This document shows, one piece after another, positions 10,417 through 20,954 of a stretch of 64,000 nucleotides of DNA. Position 1 is the stretch's first letter. The number at the start of each line of letters is the position of its first letter. The DNA comes from Vicia villosa (lineage: Eukaryota > Streptophyta > Magnoliopsida > Fabales > Fabaceae). A program made the translations under genes and the position numbers. The notes beneath the pieces were generated by a model that worked only from the letters and a program-made list of their open reading frames with translations, was not told the origin of the DNA and searched no databases. Location of the stretch: the NCBI RefSeq assembly GCF_029867415.1, contig NW_026706167.1:62001-126000 (forward strand). Direction: 5' to 3'.

Positions 10417-12046
10417 TGTTAGACGCTGGCCTTAGGATCTAGAGGGGGGGTGAATAGATCGTTCACAGTTTTACGGATTTAAACGACTTTTCAGCGGAAG
10501 TGATTCTGAATCGACTCGCGTCTATTCCGAACCACTATCGAAACGATTATATATGTGTTTAAAAACCAGTCAAAGACTTGAGGTAAGTGATAAGAGTATA
10601 TGTTGCAGAATCAAAGCGTTTCTCTTATTGAAAATCAGATTAACTTTTTGTATGATGGACAATGTTTGCAATGCAGTAAGAGTGATAGAAACAAATATAC
10701 AAACACTTGGTGATAATGATCAAATTGAAGGTAATTCAATGTGTGGTGGATTGTGATGTTTATGTAAGTTCTTAATTCACAATCTTAACACTCGAATCGT
10801 TGATCAATTTGCTATTATAACCAAATATGAACAGAATGTAAATGAAAAAGTAAAAGCGACAAGAACACGATATTTGTTTAGGCAGTTCGTCGATCGTCCT
10901 CGCTACGACTACGTCTGCCCCCAATTCCAAATTGAAATTGGGTAATCTTTCATTAATGTTGAAAGTAGTATATACAAAGAAGATAACAAAGCGATAAACG
11001 ATAATCCAATTATGTCGATCCTTTGAATCTTCTTCCCCCTTAATCTTGAACAAGATCAAGGTTATCCAAGAGCTTCACTTTGATTCCCTTCTGCAGTGTC
11101 TTGATTCCTTGAACTCCCCGTTCCTCAATCGTTACACTCAGCCGAATCCTCAATGAACGCCTCTTGATAAAAACCCCCAAGAACCACCCGTCGTGGAGGA
11201 CAAAACCCGCAGATTTTATTCACCAACAAACCCCACAAACCTTCACCCACTAGGAATCTTCAATTCCGTTCCATGGACGTTATCGAACTCATCACTAACC
11301 CGCAACGCAAGAATGATTATGTGTAATTGTGTTGGAGATGATGAAGAACGAAGATGAGAAGCGTTTGTGTATCTTTCAGTCGTTGGTGTTATTGAATAAT
11401 TAACATGGAATGATATATATAGTTGCTGGTGTGTTGGAGCAGAGAAAACACATAATTTGGGAAGTTTTCAGCAATTAGGTTGACCTACTTTAGTGCTTAG
11501 GTCGACCTAACAGAAGCAGAGTTGAAGTTGTCCCAGTTAGGTTGACCTGTTAGGTTGGCCTAAAATCTGTTAGGTTGACCTGCTGAAGGTTTAGGTCGAC
11601 CTAAAGTCAGTTGGGTTGACCTGTTGAAGGTTCAGGTCGACCTAAATGCAGTTGTTTCCAATTAGGTCGACCTGTTGAAGGTTTAGGTCGACCTAAAGTC
11701 AGTTGAAATGCATTTTTGTGACTTTTCTTCAGTTTAGGTCGACCTAGGAGTGTGGGTAGGTCGACCTAACAGTGACATCTGTAAATCCCTTCAGTTTAGG
11801 TCGACCTAGGAGTGTGGGTAGGTCGACCTAATAGTGACTTTGTCAGTTTTGCTGAGTTTGCTCTAGTTTTGAGTCGACCTAGGGCTTTGCTTGGTCGACC
11901 TAATAGATGCAATACCATTTTCTGAGTGATTTGAGCTTCATAATCTTCCATTGTCTTGAGTCATTCATTTATGCTTTTGTATTTGGTTGCTTGTGATGTT
12001 TGCCATGAATCAAAAACTCATTTGTGAGTGTATGCTTGTTCTTACA
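10417..12046 (-). repeat. 3' LTR of element A2
   Basis: It ends with TGTTAGACGC (plus strand) and TTCTTACA. The purine tract, read on the plus strand as AACTCCCCCTTTTT, follows at 12047-12060. A TATATAT box on the minus strand lies at 11414-11420, with the palindrome array directly upstream. Confidence 0.93.
11414..11905 (-). promoter_or_regulatory. U3 promoter of A2: about 17 GGTCGACC palindromes upstream of a TATA box
   Basis: Between 11476 and 11905 there are about 17 copies of TAGGTCGACCTA or near variants (TAGGTTGACCTG, TAGGTTGGCCTA, GAGTCGACCTA). About nine are perfect palindromes. The 5' LTR has the same array at about 17023-17450. Several CpG-to-TpG changes (GTCGAC to GTTGAC) within copies look like methylated-cytosine decay. 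The function is inferred from position. Confidence 0.55.
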
Positions 12047-12765
12047 AACTCCCCCTTTTTGATGATGGCAAACATTTGATTAAATGACGAAAGCTCCCCC
12101 GGTCTTGTATGCGTAAGCTCCCCCGTACTAAGCTCCCCCGTACTCTCAACTCATCTCCCCCTTTGTCAACATCAAAAAGAAAGAAACCAGGAGAATAGTA
12201 GAAGAGAATAACAAAATAATCTAAACAAAACAATGTCTTACATAACACAATAGTAAAGAAATAGAGCATAATATCCAAACACATTTAAAGGTACAAACCA
12301 AGCTTAAGTTCAAGTAATAAAAGACATAATAACATGACAGAAATGAGATGCAATGCAATGAAATGAACTAATGCAATACTCGCTAACGTTTGCCCAAACA
12401 TGTTAGATGTATGCTTATTCTACTATTTTTATGTCCAAACATGATATGTTATGAGTAATGATGAACAACATATACATGTAAATGAGATAGGTGGAGAAGC
12501 ATATAAGAAGTCACTATAAACATGTTAATTGATAGCATATTATAGCATCAATGATATTTTTGGAAGTGAACAACAAACATGTTACCACTTTCTCAATTGT
12601 AGGTATCTCGTCATCATTTCGTATAATGAAGTATATTCCTCTAGTCAATGTGGAATGATGCTTGATTTGATGATGAACTACCTTCATACTGAAAGAGATG
12701 TTAGCTTGAGCATAATCAATATATATATAAAGTAAAGGAATAAAATTAAGAAAACAAACGCATTT
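12047..12765 (-). other. Remnant of the post-pol region of A2 (ORF3 deleted)
   Basis: Only about 0.7 kb separates the end of pol from the 3' LTR here, against about 2.5 kb in A. The part next to pol matches A's leader (5203-5520 region) and the rest is the stretch before the purine tract. No ORF3 sequence remains. Confidence 0.75.
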
Positions 12766-14822
12766 AGCTCAAAATTAGAGATATCTAATATCCCTAATTC
12801 CCTATGAATGTTGAAGAACTGCTCCGTTGCAAGAGGTTTGGTGAAGATGTCAGCTAGTTGCTTCTTGCTCTTCAAGTTTATGGCACTTGTGTTGTCGCAC
12901 ATGATAGGTATACGATCAAGCTTAATACCAAAGTCAAGAAGTTGTTGCTTGAGCCATAATATCTGCGCACAGCAGCTTCCGGCAGCTACATATTCTGCCT
13001 CAGCAGTAGATAATGCAACCGATACTTGTTTTTTTTTTGCTATGCCAACTTATCAATGAATTTGAGAATAGATGACATGTTCCACTGGTGCTCTTTCTAT
13101 CGGATTTGCAGCCAGCAAAATCTGAGTCGGAGAATCCTACCAAATGACACTCATTTCCCTTCGGATACCATAGGCCATATGTAGGAGTTCCACGTAGATG
13201 TCGCAGAATTCTTTTGACAACTTTTAAGTGAGATTTCTTTGGACAAGATTGATATCTTTCTCATCTTTGTCTAGGTTAGTATTTGTTGCCATAGGTGTGT
13301 CAATCTCCTTCGCTTCACTCATTCCAAATCTTTTGAGCAGCTCCATGAGACTCATCTCAAATTCACTCTGCATAAGCTTCGAAAATTCTTTGACAAGTTT
13401 TGCATTAGTCGACCCAAATATAATATCATCTACATAAACTTGGACTAAGAGTACATCTTTATCATTTCTTTTAATAAAGAGAGTAGTATCAACTTTACCC
13501 TTAGAGTACCCTTGGCTAAGAAGAAATTTGCTCAAACGTTCGTACCAAGCCCGAGGGGCTTGTTTAAGACCGTATAGAGCACGTTTCAGCTTATAAACAT
13601 GATTTGGATGCATGTAATTCTCAAAGCCGGGTGGCTGAGCAACATAGACTTCTTCATTTATATAGCCATTTAGAAAGGCACTTTTAACATCCATTTGGAA
13701 TAGTTTGAAGTCTTTAGAACAAGCATAAGCAAGTAAGAGACGAATAGCTTCGAGACGTGCTACATGAGCGTATGTCTCTTCATAATCAATACCTTCCTCT
13801 TGATTATAACCTTGGGCAACTAATCTAGCTTTGTTTCTAGTAATAACGCCGTTTTCATCAAGTTTATTACGAAAAACCCATCTAGTGCCTATTACTTGAT
13901 GATCTCCCGGATGAGGGACTAAGTCCCAAACATCATTCCGTTTAAATTGGTTTAATTCTTCTTGCATGGCCATTAGCCAATGCTCATCAAGTAATGCATC
14001 CTTAGCGTTTTTCGGCTCAACTTGTGAAACAAAAGCAAAATGATGACAGAAGTTACTTATCTTTGAGCGTGTTGTAACGCCCCTTGAGATGTCTCCTATT
14101 ATATTGTCAATTGGATGGTCTTTCACATTTGTCCAGGCCTTGGGAAGTTCTTCATTGTTTGAGATGCTTTCTTTTTCATTTTCATTGTGAGACTCATCTT
14201 TCTCTCTCTCAGCATCTTTCTTTACAATACTTTCATTCTCGTCTTCCTTATCCTTGACAATGTCTTCAGTGGACGGACCTGCACCATTAAATGAAAGACC
14301 TTTCTCGACATATTTTGCATAAGATTCATCAAAAGACACGTGTACTGACTCTTCTACTATAAGTAATATCTTATTATATCAGATATGCTTTGCTAGATTG
14401 TGAGTAACCAAGGAATATGCCCTCATCAGCTTTAGCATGTAGATGTTGTTTACTCTTAAGCTCTTAAACATAATGTCTCTTTTCTTAGTATGTTCTATTG
14501 TGCAGCCAGAATTTGTAAACATTACTTTAAAATCTTTGTCACACAATTGACTTATACTTAAAAGATTATGTTTAAGACCTTCTACTAGCAGCACATCAGT
14601 TATAGTAGTGGTAGAAGGGTTACCTACACTTCCTTTACCAAGTATGGCTCCCCGATTGTTATCTCCATAGGTGACATACCCCTTTTTCTTTGCTTGAAAC
14701 TCAACGAAAAGAGATAGGTCTCCAGTCATGTGTCTTGAACATCCGCTATCAAGGAACCACAACCTTTCGGCAATGTCAAGACACTTTTCCTGCAAGATTA
14801 ATTTAAAGAGGGAGGTCCCCAA
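12766..14822 (-). pseudogene. pol: Deleted pol of element A2
   Basis: Against the pol of element A, four blocks are missing. (1) Everything from after NNIYML to before EGIFLGYS, i.e. GAG-pre-integrase and nearly all integrase. (2) About 27 codons after FEMSLM, just past the RT palm. (3) About 45 codons after LDKDEK, which also shifts the frame. (4) About 35 codons after TSAINL in RNase H. At least deletions 1 and 2 lie between short direct repeats still visible in A (ATGCTAAA; AGAGTTG), and a GAGCAAGA repeat lies near deletion 4. The protease motif DSGCSRHMTG and RT boxes [11 protein letters not shown] and YVDDIIFG survive. It cannot encode a working integrase. Confidence 0.93.
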
Positions 14823-14863
14823 TTTTCATTGGGTCCTTGGTAGTGAGTACACAATTTGTTGCA

Positions 14864-15910
14864 CTAAGGCAACCATTGAAATATTCCTTTAGGAACTAAA
14901 ATTCTCCTAAATTTGCATTTTTCAATGGTATGTCCCTTTTTGCAACAATAATGACAGGTAATATGATGAGAATATGGAGTTTTGCTAGTTGATACTTTTG
15001 GTACAAAAGTGTATTTACTATATAAAGGAGTAAACGATCTTTTGCCTTTGTCGGAATGTTTTGCTCCATTTTTCTTTAGATATTTGTTGTATCTTCGCAC
15101 AAACAGTCCCATTTCCTCATCATCGGAGTCTTCGTCATCACTTGTGTCACTATCCTTTGGCTCTCGTTTTGAGGTCTTGGAGCTCGAAGCTTTTAGAGAT
15201 ATTGACTTCTTCTCTACCTCTTTCTCCATGTTCTTTTCTTTCTTTGTCCTTTTCTCATGCATGTCAAGGCATTTAAGGTGTTGTTCATGTTCCTCTAGTT
15301 TACCAAATAGAGTTGTGATGTCTAAAGTGTTTAGATCATTTGCTTCCTTTATTGCTGTAACTTTGGGTTGCCATTCCCTGTTCAAGCATCTTAAGATTTT
15401 GTTAGTAGCAACTGCATTGGAAACAGGTCTATCAAGTGAATTTAACCGATTTTTCAGATGAACGAATCTCTTCTGCATGTTTTCGATGGATTCACCATCT
15501 TCCATGTGGAAGAGTTCGAACTCGTGAGTTAACGTATTGATCCTAGCTAGTTTGACATCATCCGTTCCCTCGTGGGCAACTTGCAATGTGTCCCACATAG
15601 CTTTAGCTGATCTACAATGGGAAACGCGATAGTATTCATCAACTCCTAGAGCTGAGATTAGAATGTTTCTCGCTTTCCAATCGTATGCATATCTCTTTTC
15701 ATCTTCAGCATTCCAAGTATCTTCTGGTTTTGGAACAACCGCACCAGCTGCATTTGTCATGGTGATCTGAAATGGACCATTGACAATAGCTGTCCAGATG
15801 TTCCTATCAATTGCATTGATATGGACACACATACAATCCTTCCAATAGCCGTAGTTTTCACCGTTGAAAACTGGAGCTCTATTATGAGCCCCTTTAGGTC
15901 CGGAAGCCAT
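14864..15910 (-). CDS. gag: Gag of element A2 (open frame)
   Basis: About 349 codons run from ATG at 15910. The N-terminal UBN2-like part (NGENYGYWKDCM), capsid region and acidic Ser/Asp-rich segment match element A's Gag closely. It then ends with an intact CX2CX4HX4C zinc knuckle, CHYCCKKGHTIEKC. In SIRE-type elements this corresponds to a second knuckle; the first one, seen degenerate in A, has been deleted here. So A and A2 lost different pieces of the same Gag C-terminus. An open Gag in an otherwise deleted element would allow particle formation if expressed. Confidence 0.85.
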   Translation of the reverse strand: MASGPKGAHNRAPVFNGENYGYWKDCMCVHINAIDRNIWTAIVNGPFQITMTNAAGAVVPKPEDTWNAEDEKRYAYDWKARNILISALGVDEYYRVSHCRSAKAMWDTLQVAHEGTDDVKLARINTLTHEFELFHMEDGESIENMQKRFVHLKNRLNSLDRPVSNAVATNKILRCLNREWQPKVTAIKEANDLNTLDITTLFGKLEEHEQHLKCLDMHEKRTKKEKNMEKEVEKKSISLKASSSKTSKREPKDSDTSDDEDSDDEEMGLFVRRYNKYLKKNGAKHSDKGKRSFTPLYSKYTFVPKVSTSKTPYSHHITCHYCCKKGHTIEKCKFRRILVPKGIFQWLP

Positions 15911-15950
15911 CTTTCCAATAAGTGTTTCACGTAGCACGGAATAAACCAGA

Positions 15951-15962
15951 GCTCTGATACCA
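15951..15962 (-). other. Primer-binding site of element A2
   Basis: On the minus strand it reads TGGTATCAGAGC, the canonical copia complement of the 3' end of initiator tRNA-Met, two bases after the 5' LTR end. Confidence 0.9.
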
Positions 15963-15964
15963 CT

Positions 15965-17589
15965 TGTTAGACGCTGGCCTTAGGATCTAGAGGGGGGTGA
16001 ATAGATCGTTCACAGTTTTACGGATTTAAACGACTTTTCAGCGGAAGTGATTCTGAATCGACTCGCGTCTATTCCGAACCACTATCGAAACGATTATATA
16101 TGTGTTTAAAAACCAGTCAAAGACTTGAGGTAAATGATAAGAGTATATGTTGCAGAATCAAAGCGTTTCTCTTATTGAAAATCAGATTAACTTTTTGTAT
16201 GATGGACAATGTTTGCAATGCAGTAAGAGTGATAGAAACAAATATACAAACACTTGGTGATAATGATCAAATTGAAGGTAATTCAATGTGTGGTGGATTG
16301 TGATGTTTATGTAAGTTCTTAATTCACAATCTTAACACTCGAATCGTTGATCAATTTGCTATTATAACCAAATATGAACAGAATGTAAATGAAAAAGTAA
16401 AAGCGACAAGAACACGATATTTGTTTAGGCAGTTCGTCGATCGTCCTCGCTACGACTACGTCTGCCCCCAATTCCAAATTGAAATTGGGTAATCTTTCAT
16501 TAATGTTGAAAGTAGTATATACAAAGAAGATAACAAAGCGATAAACGATAAACCAATTATGTCGATCCTTTGAATCTTCTTCCCCCTTAATCTTGAACAA
16601 GATCAAGGTTATCCAAGAGCTTCACTTTGATTCCCTTCTGCAGTGTCTTGATTCCTTGAACTCCCCGTTCCTCAATCGTTACACTCAGCCGAATCCTCAA
16701 TGAACGCCTCTTGATAAAAACCCCCAAGAACCACCCGTCGTGGAGGACAAAACCCGCAGATTTTATTCACCAACAAACCCCACAAACCTTCACCCACTAG
16801 GAATCTTCAATTCCGTTCCATGGACGTTATCGAACTCATCACTAACCCGCAACGCAAGAATGATTATGTGTAATTGTGTTGGAGATGATGAAGAACGAAG
16901 ATGAGAAGCGTTTGTGTATCTTTCAGTCGTTGGTGTTATTGAATAATTAACATGGAATGATATATATAGTTGCTGGTGTGTTGGAGCAGAGAAAACACAT
17001 AATTTGGGAAGTTTTCAGCAATTAGGTTGACCTACTTTAGTGCTTAGGTCGACCTAACAGAAGCAAAGTTGAAGTTGTCCCAGTTAGGTTGACCTGTTAG
17101 GTTGGCCTAAAATCTGTTAGGTTGACCTGCTGAAGGTTTAGGTCGACCTAAAGTCAGTTAGGTTGACCTGTTGAAGGTTTAGGTCGACCTAAATGCAGTT
17201 GTTTCCAGTTAGGTCGACCTGTTGAAGGTTTAGGTCGACCTAAAGTCAGTTGAAATGCATTTTTGTGACTTTTCTTCAGTTTAGGTCGACCTAGGAGTGT
17301 GGGTAGGTCGACCTAACAGTGACATCTGTAAATCCCTTCAGTTTAGGTCGACCTAGGAGTGTGGGTAGGTCGACCTAACAGTGACTTTGTCAGTTTTGCT
17401 GAGTTTGCTCTAGTTTTGAGTCGACCTAGGGCTTTGCTTGGTCGACCTAACAGATGCAATACCATTTTCTGAGTGATTTGAGCTTCATAATCTTCCATTG
17501 TCTTGAGTCATTCATTTATGCTTTTGTATTTGGTTGCTTGTGATGTTTGCCATGAATCAAAAACTCATTTGTGAGTGCTTGTTCTTACA
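15965..17589 (-). repeat. 5' LTR of element A2
   Basis: It is nearly identical to 10417-12046. The clearest difference is a missing TATG near the U3 start. Its palindrome array is at about 17023-17450 and the TATA box (minus strand) near 16961-16967. Several differences between the two arrays are C/T or G/A changes. Confidence 0.93.
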
Positions 17590-17594
17590 CTTGG

Positions 17595-19148
17595 AGCATG
17601 TTTGATTCTTGCAGGCCTCATAGTTTCTTCTACTTCTACTGGTTCATCTGCTTTATTCAGTTCCACTTCTTCATTTTATGAATCACCTGCATCACTGTTG
17701 TTCACTTTTTCATTATCTGATTCATCACTTGAGTCAAGATAAATGCAATTTTGTTGGTTTTCTCCACAGTATACTGGTTCCTCTTCCCATTTCCACTTTC
17801 CAGCTTCATTCATAATCACATCTCTACTCACATGTACATTTTGAGTTACAGGATTATAAAGCTTATAGGCACCTTTGGGATGATATCCTATAAGTATCAT
17901 GATCTCACTTTTATCTTCAAGTTTGCTTCTTCTAGCATATGGTATATGCTTATAGCACAAGAAGCCAAAAACTTTGAAATGCTTCACATTGGGTTTTCTT
18001 CCATACCAAGCTTCCTCTAGTACTTTCAACTTCAACTTCTTTGTAGGACATTTATTTAGGATGTAAGTAGATGTAGTGATTGCTTCCCTCCAAAACTTGT
18101 GTGGTAGATTCTTCTGCTTGATCATACTCCTTGCCATGTTCAGTAAAGTTTTGTTCCTCCTTTCAGCCTATCCATTATGATGAGGTGTATATGGTGCTGT
18201 TATTTCATGCATAATTCCCTGATTGACATTGAAAGCTTCAAATTATTTCGAGGTGTATTCTCCTCCACCATCAGTTCTCAAGATCTTAATAGATTTGTCA
18301 CTTTCTTTTTCTGTTAAGACTTTGAATTTTCTAAATACTTCTAAGGCCTCACTCTTAAGCTTGATTGTATACAGCCATATCATCCTTGTAAATTCATCAA
18401 CAAATGTGATGAAGTATCTGCTTCCCCCCAATTTAAACACTTCAAATGGACCACATATATCTGAGTGGACTACTTGAAGTGCCACATTAGCTCTCTTAGG
18501 TGCTTCAGGGACAAATGGAAATCTGCTTTGCTTACTCTTTACACAAACTTCACTGATGGTTTTTCTGACATTCAATTTTGGAAGGCCATGTACCAGTTCT
18601 TTAGAGTTTAATTTACTAAGACTACTAAATTTTAAATGACCAAACCTTTTGTGCCATAATTCTTCACCATTTTCACTTACTGCAGCGGACAAACACATCA
18701 TCTTTTCACTTGAGATGTTGCACCTGTATGTTCTATTCTTCGACATGTTTGATTTGAGCACCAAGTTCTTCCTTGAACCAAACAACTTCAGAGACTTACC
18801 ATCCATGATTACTGAGAATCCCTTCTCCACTAGTTGACCAATGCTCAAGAGATTACACTTCATCCAAAGAACATACATCACATCTTCAATAATGATTCTC
18901 TTGCCATCATTGCTTCTAATCATTATATTTCCACTTCCTTCAGCTACATGCTTTCTGTTATAAGCAAGTTTGATGCTTGTTTTCTTGTTAGCATCAAAAC
19001 CTATTAGCCATTCTCTATGTGATGTCATGTGGTTTGAACATCCTGAGTCCAAAAAACACTCTTCATTTTTGGTCTTTTCATCATTTGTAGTAGCCATCAT
19101 CAACACTATGCTTGGATCATCTTCATAGGCCAGATTTGCTTCATCATC
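17595..19148 (-). pseudogene. Protease and integrase region of element T
   Basis: On the minus strand: protease motif [15 protein letters not shown]-pre-integrase ([15 protein letters not shown]...VCVKSKQ), integrase catalytic Asp in [11 protein letters not shown] and [15 protein letters not shown], then the integrase C-terminal part ([19 protein letters not shown]) and the connector towards RT. One frame break lies near 18140-18240, where the DDE Glu (ERRNKT) occurs in a shifted frame. The region is cut at 17595 by element A2, with the RT part resuming at 10411 on A2's other side. Confidence 0.88.
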
Positions 19149-19153
19149 CTTGT

Positions 19154-19527
19154 TGTAACACCCCAGACTGCTTTCGGGATGATCGACTGACCCCACAAAC
19201 CAACACGGGTCTTTTCAGCATGCTTTGACCTCACTCGCACGCTTTCCGGGAAACTTCCCAGAAGGTCACCCATCCCAATACTACTCCAAGTTAAGCACGC
19301 TTAACTGTGGAGTTCTTATGGAACAGGCTCCCGAAAAGAAGATGCATCTTGTTGGTATAGGTAGTACCTATCAATCCTTATAAGCTTTCCTTCAACCATG
19401 CAGTCCCATACCTGCACGGCTTTAGGATACCTCTCATTCCGATGTGGCGACCACCCTAGCCCCAATTGACCCCAGGTGTTCCATGCGGTGCAACCACCCC
19501 CCGCCTTCTTCGGCCTCGGGTGTTACA
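19154..19527 (-). repeat. Cassandra 3' LTR
   Basis: It is 374 bp. Plus strand starts TGTAACACCCCAG and ends CGGGTGTTACA. The 5S-like core is at about 19250-19325. Confidence 0.93.
19250..19325 (-). other. 5S rRNA-derived segment in Cassandra LTR (not a 5S gene)
   Basis: On the minus strand this carries GTTAAGCGTGCTT and GGATGGGTGACC, matching the A-box and C-box parts of the plant 5S internal control region. Flanks diverge from 5S (the GGATCCGGTGCATTAG side is replaced), so it is a promoter-bearing derivative rather than rRNA. The second copy is at about 19695-19770. It could recruit TFIIIA/RNA polymerase III. Confidence 0.85.
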
Positions 19528-19584
19528 TGCCCACCAGCTTCCGCATGGTTCGTCCTCGAACCACATCGTACTGGGAGAGGTCTG

Positions 19585-19596
19585 GCTCTGATACCA
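19585..19596 (-). other. Primer-binding site of the Cassandra element
   Basis: TGGTATCAGAGC on the minus strand lies two bases inside the 5' LTR end. The copia-type elements here use the same tRNA-Met site. Confidence 0.9.
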
Positions 19597-19598
19597 TT

Positions 19599-19972
19599 TG
19601 TAACACCCCAGACTGCTTTCGGGATGATCGACTGACCCCACAAACCAACACGGGTCTTTTCAGCATGCTTTGACCTCACTCGCACGCTTTCCGGGAAACT
19701 TCCCAGAAGGTCACCCATCCCAATACTACTCCAAGTTAAGCACGCTTAACTGTGGAGTTCTTATGGAACAGGCTCCCGAAAAGAAGATGCATCTTGTTGG
19801 TATAGGTAGTACCTATCAATCCTTATAAGCTTTCCTTCAACCATGCAGTCCCATACCTGCACGGCTTTAGGATACCTCTCATTCCGATGTGGCGACCACC
19901 CTAGCCCCAATTGACCCCAGGTGTTCCATGCGGTGCAACCACCCCCCGCCTTCTTCGGCCTCGGGTGTTACA
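19599..19972 (-). repeat. Cassandra 5' LTR
   Basis: It is a 374-bp copy, identical by eye to 19154-19527. Confidence 0.93.
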
Positions 19973-19977
19973 CTTGT

Positions 19978-20830
19978 GATTTTTCTTGAACCAATACTCA
20001 TCAGCAAAATGTCCATGATTCTCACAGTTGAAGAACTGCGCATTGCTTTTGTCAAAATCCCTCTTTCTTTTCTGGATTATGCCAAAGTCTCCTCCTTTTG
20101 AAGATTCAGCTTTGTCTTCCACCTTGTTTTTTCCATTTTTGGACCAACTTGTCTTGCCTTTTCCCTTTCTTTTGAAATCCTTCTGATTTCCCTCTTTCTT
20201 GTAAGTATGAACTTGAAGAGCTTGTTGAATTGATCTCTCAAAACTTCTATCAAACACCAGGAGTTCATGTGCTTCTAGTGAACTTTGTAGTTCTTCGATC
20301 TTCATAGTTTTCACATCCTTTGTTTCTTGGATAACTACAAATATGCAATCAAACTTTGACTCAAAGATCTCAGTACCTTTTCTACTACCATCTGATATGT
20401 AATGTTTTCCCCACATGTTTTCATTTGATTTACAATGGCAATTAGTTTCGAGAAGTAGTCCCTTACTTTTTGATCTTCCTCCATCTGCATCATCTTATAC
20501 TTCCTTCTGTAGGATTGAAGCTTTACTTGTTTCACTTTTTCACCACCAGTGTGATAGCTTTCTAAGATTTCCCACGCTTCTTTGGATCTTGTTGCTTTCA
20601 AAATCTTCTTAAAGTGTTGATTGTCAACATTCTGCTGAATGTAGAACAAGGCTTTACAATCTTTCTTCTTGGCTTCTTTGAATGCAGTTCTCTGTGCATC
20701 GATTGGATTCACCACCAAATCCTCGTAGCCATTCTGCACAATTTCACTCACTTCCTATGCTTCGAATAAAGATCTCATCAGTGCACTCCATGGATCCTAG
20801 TTCTTGTTATTAAGAACTATAATACTTGAT
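19978..20830 (-). pseudogene. Gag fragment of element T
   Basis: Two overlapping open segments in different frames (about 20335-20751 and 19901-20416) give a copia Gag: EAWEILESYHTGGEKVKQVKLQ, the UBN2 core motif, then a Lys-rich basic segment and a degenerate zinc knuckle FFNCENHGHFADEYW, in which the first and last Cys are lost. The frame changes near 20340-20415. The extreme N-terminus towards the primer site is not recognisable. It ends at the Cassandra insertion. Confidence 0.8.
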
Positions 20831-20938
20831 CCAAGACCCTTACTATTCATCTTTCCTAACAATAAGCTATCACTCACTTTTTTCCCTTTGATTTTTAACC
20901 CCTTACTATTCACTCGTGTTTCCCTTGGATTGCAACCA

Positions 20939-20952
20939 GGCTCTAGATGCCA
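20939..20952 (-). other. Primer-binding site of element T (mutated)
   Basis: The minus strand reads TGGCATCTAGAGCC, resembling TGGTATCAGAGC with a substitution and an inserted base. It adjoins the LTR at about 20955. Confidence 0.7.
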
Positions 20953-20954
20953 AT

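Larger units (their letters stand above)
10417..17589 (-). mobile_element. Internally deleted SIRE-type copia element A2 (TSD CTTGG)
   Basis: It is a complete insertion: 5-bp direct repeats CTTGG at 10412-10416 and 17590-17594 flank TG...CA ends. The two LTRs (1,630 and 1,625 bp) differ at only about eight bases plus one 4-bp gap by eye, roughly 0.5%. It is the same family as A but has lost the integrase, parts of RT and RNase H, and all of ORF3. It must have moved, if in this form, with proteins from another copy. It lies inside element T, so it is younger than T. Confidence 0.95.
19154..19972 (-). mobile_element. Cassandra TRIM retrotransposon with 5S rRNA-derived LTRs (TSD CTTGT)
   Basis: Two direct repeats of 374 bp, identical by eye, flank a 71-bp interior. 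Perfect 5-bp target repeats CTTGT lie at 19149-19153 and 19973-19977. On the minus strand the interior has the primer site TGGTATCAGAGC two bases after the 5' LTR, and a purine-rich stretch before the 3' LTR. The LTRs contain a 5S rRNA-like segment, which is the hallmark of Cassandra elements (Kalendar and colleagues, recalled). It encodes no protein and depends on other elements. Identical LTRs mean very recent insertion. It lies just after the Gag zinc knuckle of T. Confidence 0.95.

Noticed and set aside
19240..19345. 5S rRNA gene
   Set aside because: Only the promoter-like core matches 5S; flanks differ and it is inside a Cassandra LTR with a TSD.
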